This document shows, in pieces, positions 1 through 4,982 of a DNA stretch of 6,956 nt (the stretch's first letter is position 1; each line of letters begins with the position of its first letter). The position numbers and the translations under genes were made by a program. Source of the DNA: an uncultured Zetaproteobacteria bacterium. GTDB taxonomy: Bacteria; Pseudomonadota; Zetaproteobacteria; Mariprofundales; Mariprofundaceae. The DNA is taken from positions 2,501-9,456 of the forward strand of contig CAMZLX010000031.1 of assembly GCA_947311795.1 (NCBI GenBank), read 5' to 3'. Under the pieces are notes generated by a model, which saw only the letters and a program-made list of their open reading frames with translations, searched no databases and had not been told where the DNA came from.

Positions 1-253
1 CTGAAGCATGTGCATCACGCGGCTTGCGTGGCACAGCGCGATACAACTCAATGCGTTCGCCCTCATGAACTTCTGCATCAAGTTTGGTCAACTTGGCATA
101 AATACCGACCTTGTTCACAGCCAAGTCCAATTCTGGAAACTTGACCAACACTTGCGACATTTGAATCACTTGCTCAACCGTACATTGCTCGGGCACATCC
201 AACTCTTCGAGAAACTGCTCTTCAGGCAAAGCATAAACAACCGATACATGCAT
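1..253 (-). CDS. rnfH: RnfH family ubiquitin-like protein (partial, 3' end outside window)
   Basis: Reading leftwards from an ATG at 251-253, an open frame of 84 codons runs off the left edge. It begins MHVSVVYALPEEQ and contains VGIYAKLTKLDAEVHEGERI followed by ELYR. This matches the RnfH (UPF0125) family, whose hallmarks are an N-terminal 'VVYALP' strand and a C-terminal 'vGIfgK.v.ld..l..GDRvEiYRpL' block. The family has a small beta-grasp, ubiquitin-like fold, usually 90-100 residues, so only a few C-terminal residues are likely missing. Its biochemical role is poorly defined: the name comes from association with rnf electron-transport genes in some bacteria, and in many proteobacteria it sits beside ratA, as here. 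The start is supported by an AAGGAG ribosome binding site 7 bases upstream, inside the last codons of ratA, with 3 bases between the ratA stop and this ATG. It is the last visible gene of the yfgM-bamB-der-ratA-rnfH run. Family assignment is firm; function is not. Confidence 0.88.
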   Translation of the reverse strand, partial: MHVSVVYALPEEQFLEELDVPEQCTVEQVIQMSQVLVKFPELDLAVNKVGIYAKLTKLDAEVHEGERIELYRAVPRKPRDAHAS

Positions 254-256
254 GGC

Positions 257-697
257 TTAACTCCTTACTGCTTTTAAACTAACCGCACGCTTTTCAAATG
301 TTTTGACCATGGTTTTACATGCTGCACCAAACAGCGGCGAAGCCACAATATCCAACATCATACTCTTAAATTCAAATTCAATCGAGAAATGAACCTTGCA
401 GCTTTCATCGTCAATGTGGTCAAATGTCCACACACTTTCCAAAAATTTAAACGGTCCCGTGAGCAAACGAATTTCCACAAGCTTATGCGGCATAAAATAA
501 TCAACGGTTTGAAATTTATGTTTCGTGCCTGCCAAGTCCATGGTCAGCTCTGCACTCAGTTCATTGTCTTTAACTTCCAACAGTTCAGCGCCACAAAGCC
601 AAGGCACAAACACCGGATATGTTTCAATATCCATCACCAAGTCATACATTTCTTTGGCGCTTACGGGCAACACTTTGGTTTCTTCAAAGCAATGCAT
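257..697 (-). CDS. ratA: RatA/Coq10-like START-domain protein
   Basis: This 146-residue protein of the SRPBCC/START superfamily (polyketide_cyc family) spans one domain with a ligand-binding cavity. Family landmarks are present: DIETYPVFVPW (residues 23-33), GPFKFLESVWTF (81-92), the alternating strand FSIEFEF (104-110), and the C-terminal helix ending MVKTFEKRA (130-138). Length and architecture match E. coli RatA and mitochondrial Coq10. Two roles are proposed for the family: E. coli RatA was reported to bind 50S subunits and block 70S formation, while Coq10 binds ubiquinone and supports respiration. The sequence alone does not decide between them. The ATG shares its A with the der stop (TAATG), and there is only a weak AAGAAG upstream, so translation probably depends on coupling to der. 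The following gene is rnfH, the usual partner, but smpB, often next to this pair, is not seen. There is no signal peptide, so it is probably cytoplasmic or membrane-peripheral. Confidence 0.88.
   Translation of the reverse strand: MHCFEETKVLPVSAKEMYDLVMDIETYPVFVPWLCGAELLEVKDNELSAELTMDLAGTKHKFQTVDYFMPHKLVEIRLLTGPFKFLESVWTFDHIDDESCKVHFSIEFEFKSMMLDIVASPLFGAACKTMVKTFEKRAVSLKAVRS
261..266 (-). promoter_or_regulatory. Ribosome binding site of rnfH
   Basis: The minus strand reads AAGGAG, a near-perfect anti-16S match, 7 bases before the rnfH ATG. It lies within the last codons of ratA, directly before the ratA TAA, so ribosomes finishing ratA sit on it. It fixes the rnfH start and is the strongest Shine-Dalgarno sequence in the window. 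Confidence 0.85.
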
Positions 698-2091
698 TAG
701 CCGCGACTTCTTTTCTTTTCCTGATGCCGCTTTTCATTGGCAGTCTTGGTTTTACCCTTAGCTTTTTCTTCGTACGGGTTATCCGACTTGGCAAATTTAA
801 TACGCACAGGAATACCCGGAAGCTTAAAATATTGGCGGAAACTTTTTTCGAGGTAATGCTTATAAGACGATTTAATGGCTTGAGGTCGATTGCTAAAAAT
901 CCTAATGGTTGGCGGTGTTGTGCCTACTTGTGATGCATATTTTAAGCGCACAACTGCTCCACCATCACTGGGCGCATATTGTTTTTTCTCAGCATCTCCC
1001 AACCAGCGATTAAGCTGACCTGTGCCGACTTCAAAACCATTGGCAACACCTGCATCAACCGCATGTTTTAATAACTTTTTCACACCCTTTTTATGTTTGG
1101 CAGCCGTGCGAAACACAGGAATATCAGGCAAGCCGCGCATTCTAAAATCAAGACGTTCAACATAATATTTCCAATCTTCATCGGATAATAAATCAACCTT
1201 GTTCACCGCAACAATCAATGCACAACCTTCATCTTGCGCCAAGTGCATCAAACGCATGTCTTGCTCAACAATGCCTTCTGCGCCGTCTAGCACCATGACT
1301 GCAACATCCGCACGTCTAAACGCTTGAACGGCTTTGACCCGCGCCACAAATTCAATCACATCACTGATGCGCCCTGTTTTACGTTGCCCCGCAGTATCCA
1401 CCAAACGGACAAAACTATCGTCAAACGGCATATCTGTATCAATGGCATCACGTGTTGTGCCTGCAATCGGGCTGACCACCATCCTATCTTGACCTAGCCA
1501 TGCATTAATCAACGTTGATTTGCCCACATTAGGGCGACCAATCACCGTGACACTTGCCAGCGGCTTTTCATCACTGATTTCATCTTGAATATCATACTTA
1601 GGAATCGCTTTCGCAATCAACGTGCACAAAGCTTGCATACCATGACCATGTGCAGCCGAAACTGGATTAGGCTCACCCATGCCAAGCACAAAAAATTCAG
1701 AGGCAAGCCCTGCATTTTCAGCTTTATTGACAACCAATAACACAGGAATATTGGACTTACGCAACATTTGCGCCAAAGCATGGTCAACAGGTGTTGGCCC
1801 TGCAAGCGCATCCACTGCAAAAACAACAATGTCAGCAATATCTAATGCCGCTTCCACTTGGCTATCAATCGCACCTTGCATTTCGCCATGCTGAGATTCG
1901 CCAATACCACCCGTGTCAACCAACACACAGGGCTCACCACCAATCACACATTCCGTTTCCAAGCGGTCAACGGTTACCCCAGGTCTATCACCAACAATAG
2001 CCTTACGTTTTTTAATAATTCGATTGAAAAGTGTCGATTTCCCTACATTGGGGCGACCAACAATAGCTATAACGGGAAGTTTAAATGCCAT
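697..2091 (-). CDS. der: GTPase Der (EngA), ribosome assembly factor
   Basis: Der is an essential cytoplasmic GTPase with two tandem G domains and a KH-like domain that promotes 50S subunit maturation. The 464 residues show all parts. G domain 1 has GRPNVGKS (12-19), PGVTVDR (37-43), DTGGIG (59-64) and NKAE (122-125). G domain 2 has GRPNVGKS (185-192), AGTTRDAIDT (210-219), DTAGQ (232-236) and NKVD (297-300). The KH-like domain (about 356-434) contains TTPPTIRIFSNRP and ends near VRIKFAKSDNPYEEK, followed by a basic tail rich in Lys/Arg (444-463). Length is normal (E. coli 490). Oddities are Val instead of the usual Arg in the first switch motif (PGVTVDR), NKAE instead of NKxD, and Gln after DTAG in domain 2, where the family normally has a hydrophobic residue. 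The ATG directly abuts the bamB TAG, with GGTGA 5 bases upstream inside bamB. The bamB-der order is classic for proteobacteria. Confidence 0.97.
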   Translation of the reverse strand: MAFKLPVIAIVGRPNVGKSTLFNRIIKKRKAIVGDRPGVTVDRLETECVIGGEPCVLVDTGGIGESQHGEMQGAIDSQVEAALDIADIVVFAVDALAGPTPVDHALAQMLRKSNIPVLLVVNKAENAGLASEFFVLGMGEPNPVSAAHGHGMQALCTLIAKAIPKYDIQDEISDEKPLASVTVIGRPNVGKSTLINAWLGQDRMVVSPIAGTTRDAIDTDMPFDDSFVRLVDTAGQRKTGRISDVIEFVARVKAVQAFRRADVAVMVLDGAEGIVEQDMRLMHLAQDEGCALIVAVNKVDLLSDEDWKYYVERLDFRMRGLPDIPVFRTAAKHKKGVKKLLKHAVDAGVANGFEVGTGQLNRWLGDAEKKQYAPSDGGAVVRLKYASQVGTTPPTIRIFSNRPQAIKSSYKHYLEKSFRQYFKLPGIPVRIKFAKSDNPYEEKAKGKTKTANEKRHQEKKRSRG

Positions 2092-3234
2092 CTATTTCAC
2101 CAAGGTCATCAGACCACGGTCGGTACGAATAAGAAGACCCATATCTGTCACAATCGGCAGGCGTGCTATACCACCTTTCAAGGTTATATGCGCTTCAACC
2201 ACACCATCCATGTTTGCTCGAAAAACATTACCCTGATTATCGGTCAACCAAAGTGCTCCACCAAATACAACTGGACCTACCAGCTCATGCTCAGAAATTT
2301 TCTTGCTCCACAAGCGGCTTCCCTTTTTGGTATTATACGCATGCAAAAAACCAAGGCTGTCTGCCATAAATATTTTATTGTTCACAAGCAAGGGTTCAGA
2401 TTTCAGTGAAACAGGAAGTGAGAATGATTGAGAGCCATCTTCCGCCGACAGAATCACCAACTCACCATTAAAAATAGGCACCATCAAAGCATGATCAACC
2501 TGTTCGCCAGCCAAATGAAGCTTCTCAACCAATAACGGTGTTGCTAAAGGGCCATTAATATCGCCTATCCTTGCTGCAAGACTTGCAGATATTGTTTGTT
2601 GTTTCCAAAGAGCGTCCCCAGTGTATGCTTTTAATGCAACAGCATCACCATTGTTAAATACCGTATATATCACATCCCCAACAACACGAGGGCTGGCAGC
2701 CAAATACAAACTTAATGTATTTTTGGAACCCGCATAACTCCAACGTTTTTCACCTGATTCTGAAAAGTGATACAATTCATTATCAGCTGTTTGCACAAGA
2801 AAGTCACTGCCCACTGCAACAGGCTGCATAGTAAAGGTCGATGGCATTCTTTTCTGCCATACAACTTTCCCTTTAACTGGATCAACAGCATATAAATGAC
2901 CTTGAATATCTCCAAAGACCACAGTGTTATTTTGTAGGGTTAGGGCACCAGAGTCTACGGGTACACCCAAATAAAAACGACGCACCTCACCGCCTGAAAC
3001 AATATCATACACATGCACCCAGCCATCGCGACCCGCCAATACCGCCCACGTTTCATCAAGGTATTTAAATATCGCTGGATGGCTTAAAGCCACTGAATCA
3101 TTTGGCAGACGTTGGTCAACATCAACCGACCATACCGTTTCAATCGTCGCTGCTTCAGCAAATGTTGCCGTGTAAATAAACAGCGCACCTGCAACATAAG
3201 CAACAAATGCAAAAGCATAGGCGAAATATTTCAT
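2092..3234 (-). CDS. bamB: Outer membrane assembly factor BamB (beta-propeller), non-lipoprotein form
   Basis: BamB is a periplasmic scaffold of the BAM complex that helps BamA insert beta-barrel proteins into the outer membrane. The 380 residues show eight PQQ-like propeller repeats, with blade signatures around residues 63-88, 105-128, 145-168, 188-211, 250-272, 288-310, 327-350 and 367-380 (for example GHLYAVDPVKGKVVW). Length fits the family (E. coli 392). The N-terminus is a secretion signal: MK, a hydrophobic stretch at 4-20, then a likely signal peptidase I site after AEA (26-28). E. coli BamB is a lipoprotein, but here there is no lipobox and no cysteine anywhere in the protein. I chose the ATG at 3232-3234, one base after the yfgM stop, because it gives a clean signal peptide. 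An in-frame TTG at 3271-3273 would add 13 residues and overlap yfgM by 38 bases; neither start has a clear Shine-Dalgarno sequence. Position between yfgM and der is the canonical bamB context. Confidence 0.92.
   Translation of the reverse strand: MKYFAYAFAFVAYVAGALFIYTATFAEAATIETVWSVDVDQRLPNDSVALSHPAIFKYLDETWAVLAGRDGWVHVYDIVSGGEVRRFYLGVPVDSGALTLQNNTVVFGDIQGHLYAVDPVKGKVVWQKRMPSTFTMQPVAVGSDFLVQTADNELYHFSESGEKRWSYAGSKNTLSLYLAASPRVVGDVIYTVFNNGDAVALKAYTGDALWKQQTISASLAARIGDINGPLATPLLVEKLHLAGEQVDHALMVPIFNGELVILSAEDGSQSFSLPVSLKSEPLLVNNKIFMADSLGFLHAYNTKKGSRLWSKKISEHELVGPVVFGGALWLTDNQGNVFRANMDGVVEAHITLKGGIARLPIVTDMGLLIRTDRGLMTLVK
2097..2101 (-). promoter_or_regulatory. Ribosome binding site of der
   Basis: The minus strand reads GGTGA, complementary to the 3' end of 16S rRNA, 5 bases before the der ATG. 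It lies inside the final codons of bamB. It supports the annotated start immediately after the bamB TAG and suggests translational coupling. Confidence 0.6.
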
Positions 3235-3235
3235 G

Positions 3236-3895
3236 TTATTTTGAGGCTTGAAGTAATGCGAGCTCAGCTTCAAGAGATGCTTTTAAATCATTGTCATGTG
3301 ATTCTGCATCCAATGCTTTTTGGATCAATGTTTCTTTTTCAGATGCATCCGTCGCAAGTTTTGCCAACAAAGCATAACGTGCTTGTTGGTAATGTTTACC
3401 AACATTTTCTTGTGCAAGTTCTTTCGCTTTCTCAGCATCACCTTCTTCAGCATAAAGCTCTGCTAGCTCAAGGCGTGCTTGCCACACAAATTCCGGCGCA
3501 CCTTTGCTATCAACCAAGCTTTGAAGTGCAGCTTTGCGTGCTTCAATGTCTGTGCTGCTGCTCTTTTTCAGCTGGGCTAAGGCTGCATAACCTGAATCGG
3601 GATATTCTTTAATCACACTATCAAACATCGCTGTTTGCTCAGCTTCATCATTGGTGTTCATCGCTTTAATATACATCAACGCAGCCGCTTCTTTCTGATT
3701 GCGTTGCTGCTCTTGCCATAAGCCATTACCCACCAGCGCAAGCACCAAAACGACCGCAGCAGCAATCAATTGTTGTTGGTTATATTGCAGCCATGCAATC
3801 AGCTTCGCGCTTTGCATATCACGCTTTAATTCAACAAAATCTGTTCCATCAACAATCCCTTCAACAGGGGCATTTTCTTGCTTTTTATCACTCAC
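3236..3895 (-). CDS. yfgM: YfgM-like membrane-anchored TPR protein
   Basis: This 219-residue protein has an N-terminal cytoplasmic segment (1-41), one transmembrane helix (about 43-60, LIAAAVVLVLALVGNGLW) and a periplasmic helical region with TPR-like repeats (about 67-215). Charged, alanine-rich helices such as ARLELAELYAEEGDAEKAKE (140-159) are typical of the TPR_21/YfgM family. In E. coli, YfgM associates with the SecYEG translocon and the chaperone PpiD, and is thought to hand proteins to periplasmic chaperones; that role is transferred by homology and context. The start is GTG at 3893-3895: AAAGGTGA lies 6 bases upstream and an in-frame TGA closes the frame just before it. The stop lies one base ahead of bamB, the gene that follows yfgM in many gammaproteobacteria, though hisS, usually upstream, is absent here. 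It is the first gene of the downstream transcription unit, after an 83-bp gap holding candidate promoters. Confidence 0.88.
   Translation of the reverse strand: MSDKKQENAPVEGIVDGTDFVELKRDMQSAKLIAWLQYNQQQLIAAAVVLVLALVGNGLWQEQQRNQKEAAALMYIKAMNTNDEAEQTAMFDSVIKEYPDSGYAALAQLKKSSSTDIEARKAALQSLVDSKGAPEFVWQARLELAELYAEEGDAEKAKELAQENVGKHYQQARYALLAKLATDASEKETLIQKALDAESHDNDLKASLEAELALLQASK
3384..3404. repeat. Perfect 9-bp inverted repeat within yfgM
   Basis: TGTTGGTAA is followed by a 3-base spacer and its exact reverse complement TTACCAACA, within the codons for about residues 165-171 of yfgM. On the plus strand it is followed by TTTTCTT, so it resembles a short terminator there, but no plus-strand gene would need one. 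On the yfgM mRNA it could form a small 9-bp hairpin. It may be chance; codons for an ordinary protein stretch explain the sequence equally well. Confidence 0.45.
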
Positions 3896-3901
3896 AATGT
3901 G

Positions 3902-3909
3902 TCACCTTT
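3902..3909 (-). promoter_or_regulatory. Ribosome binding site of yfgM
   Basis: The minus strand reads AAAGGTGA, six bases before GTG. This settles the choice of the unusual GTG start for yfgM, as no in-frame ATG lies nearby upstream and a TGA intervenes. Confidence 0.8.
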
Positions 3910-3919
3910 TACTTCATTC

Positions 3920-3928
3920 ATCATATCA
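3920..3928 (-). promoter_or_regulatory. Candidate extended -10 promoter for the yfgM-rnfH operon
   Basis: The minus strand reads TGATATGAT, a match to the extended -10 pattern TGnTATnAT of sigma-70 promoters. No good -35 lies 16-18 bases upstream (the stretch there is CCCCTT), which extended -10 promoters can tolerate. Transcription would start about 18 bases before the yfgM GTG, giving a short leader that still includes the ribosome binding site. It competes with the sigma-54-like element just upstream. Confidence 0.35.
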
Positions 3929-3948
3929 ATAGCCGCCACGCTAAGGGG

Positions 3949-3965
3949 TGCAAGGCTAGTGTCAA
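3949..3965 (-). promoter_or_regulatory. Candidate sigma-54 (-24/-12) promoter upstream of yfgM
   Basis: The minus strand reads TTGACACTAGCCTTGCA. Compared with the sigma-54 consensus YTGGCACGRNNNTTGCW it differs only at the second G of the -24 GG and at the G after CAC; the spacing and the TTGC of the -12 element are exact. It would give a leader of about 40 bases before the yfgM GTG. The -24 GG is normally almost invariant, so GA there weakens the call. The first six bases also equal a perfect sigma-70 -35 (TTGACA), but 17 bases downstream there is only AGCGTG, no -10. No enhancer-binding protein site was identified. Confidence 0.35.
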
Positions 3966-3978
3966 TTCTACTTGTGTT

Positions 3979-4536
3979 TTAACGCTGAATTAAATATTGA
4001 AGCTTACGCCAAACCGCATCTTGAAACACTTCGGTTACCAATGCTTGCGCACCCGAGGAGGAATCCAACACAGAACGCCTTACCCAACAACCATCATACA
4101 AACCCGCTTCTTTGATTAAAGCAATATTCAGGTTGAACCTTGATAGCGACAATCCTTGGTCAGCCAGTAGGTTTGCAAGCGGGCGTTTGCCTGATTCAAG
4201 CTCATCCATGAGCGCAATAGGTAAGGCATTTAACGGCAACACCGATTCCGCATCAAACATCACTTCGCCCCGCGAAAGAAGTGACACTTTACGCCGCAAG
4301 CAGCGCTCTTGCGCATCCACTTTTAAAAGCTTGGCTTCCGTCTCATCAATAGTATCAACAAATTGGTCATGCAAATGCACATCCAACTTCATGCCATACT
4401 TACCTTCAAGCAAACGGGTTAAAGGTGTCACCACCGATAACACGCTGATTTGCACAGGGGTAAGTGTTTCACCGTATTCTGCACGCCAACTGCGCACATC
4501 CAACCATGTTTGTGTATGCAAAAGTTGTTGAATCAT
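3979..4536 (-). CDS. ubiC: Chorismate lyase (UbiC)
   Basis: UbiC converts chorismate to 4-hydroxybenzoate and pyruvate, the first committed step of ubiquinone synthesis, in the cytoplasm. The 185-residue protein is divergent but can be aligned by eye with E. coli UbiC (165 residues). The arginine of ERCLRRK (R81) matches E. coli Arg76. GKRPLANLL (117-125) matches GKTPLGRYL, placing L120 at the substrate-binding Leu114. AGLYDGCWVRRS (144-155) matches AGLWGRRS with a short insertion. LVTEVF (166-171) matches LLTELF, placing E169 at catalytic Glu155. The N-terminus WLDVRSWR...LTPVQISVLS corresponds to the first helix, with a hydrophobic residue near E. coli Met34. The ATG overlaps the rimI stop by four bases (ATGA) and has no strong Shine-Dalgarno, so coupling to rimI is likely. 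No ubiA, its usual partner in enterobacteria, is adjacent. It ends the topA-rimI-ubiC block. Family call is good; activity is inferred from conserved residues. Confidence 0.83.
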   Translation of the reverse strand: MIQQLLHTQTWLDVRSWRAEYGETLTPVQISVLSVVTPLTRLLEGKYGMKLDVHLHDQFVDTIDETEAKLLKVDAQERCLRRKVSLLSRGEVMFDAESVLPLNALPIALMDELESGKRPLANLLADQGLSLSRFNLNIALIKEAGLYDGCWVRRSVLDSSSGAQALVTEVFQDAVWRKLQYLIQR

Positions 4537-4982
4537 GCCGACAACGGATACGCCATCACCACGGCATCTTCACGTGGTTTACTTGATGTTGCCGCATAAT
4601 AATTGGGGCGTTGCCCAACGTTTGTAAAACCCAAATGGTGATAAAATGATTGCGCCACAGCATTGGAAGCCCGCACTTCCAGCATCAATACTTCCATACC
4701 TTGTTTGGCTGCGATTAACATGTTCATAAGTTTGTTTGCAACCCCCAAACGCCTGAAATCTTGGTGCACACACACCTGCATGATTTGTGTTTCTAACAAA
4801 ACATCTTGGCTTAACACATAAGCAATCAATGTTTCGCCTTGATAACACACAAACAAATTATAACCAACCTGAAGCGATTGTAACATCACATCTTTTGACC
4901 ATGCCTCATTCAGCACAGTACGGCTTAAACGAAATACCGCCTCAATATCATCGATATTGCCAAACCGATATGAAAAAGCCAT
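4533..4982 (-). CDS. rimI: Ribosomal protein bS18-alanine N-acetyltransferase RimI
   Basis: RimI transfers an acetyl group from acetyl-CoA to the N-terminal alanine of ribosomal protein bS18. The 149-residue protein is a single GNAT domain, the same size as E. coli RimI (148). The acetyl-CoA pyrophosphate loop is RRLGVA (77-82), preceded by the strand IMQVCVHQDF. The family signature LEVRASN (101-107) carries E102, equivalent to catalytic Glu103, and SFYHHLGF (112-119) carries Y114, equivalent to Tyr115. NYYAA (128-132) and KPREDAVVMAYPL (135-147) are typical RimI C-terminal motifs. The open frame extends upstream to an ATG at 5031-5033, inside topA, but I chose the ATG at 4980-4982: it shares its A with the topA stop (TGATG), gives the normal family length, and begins in line with the GNAT fold. 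No strong Shine-Dalgarno is visible, so translation is probably coupled to topA. tsaB, a frequent neighbour of rimI, is not present here. Confidence 0.93.
   Translation of the reverse strand: MAFSYRFGNIDDIEAVFRLSRTVLNEAWSKDVMLQSLQVGYNLFVCYQGETLIAYVLSQDVLLETQIMQVCVHQDFRRLGVANKLMNMLIAAKQGMEVLMLEVRASNAVAQSFYHHLGFTNVGQRPNYYAATSSKPREDAVVMAYPLSA

Noticed and set aside
257..697. Classical toxin-antitoxin module (ratA-rnfH)
   Set aside because: Both genes are embedded in a housekeeping operon and are not acquired-island-like; RnfH resembles a ubiquitin-fold protein, not an antitoxin, and the toxin label rests on E. coli overexpression work.
1858..2409. Plus-strand open frame of 183 codons antisense to the start of der and the end of bamB
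   Set aside because: It lies opposite two clearly recognised genes, its product has no recognisable domain, and its composition is what reversed der/bamB codons give.
3235..3273. Upstream TTG start for bamB adding 13 residues
   Set aside because: It would overlap yfgM by 38 bases, has no ribosome binding site, and places a polar stretch before the signal peptide; the ATG at 3234 fits the one-base spacing seen elsewhere in the operon. It cannot be fully excluded.
3112..3612. Plus-strand open frame of 166 codons antisense to yfgM and bamB
   Set aside because: Low-complexity Leu/Gln/His/Cys-rich translation typical of an antisense shadow; no family resemblance or ribosome binding site.
3930..3958. 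Rho-independent terminator after ubiC
   Set aside because: The possible stem is short and interrupted, and it is not followed by a T run on the minus strand.
4112..4531. Plus-strand open frame of 139 codons antisense to ubiC
   Set aside because: Ser-rich shadow translation opposite a gene with conserved active-site residues.
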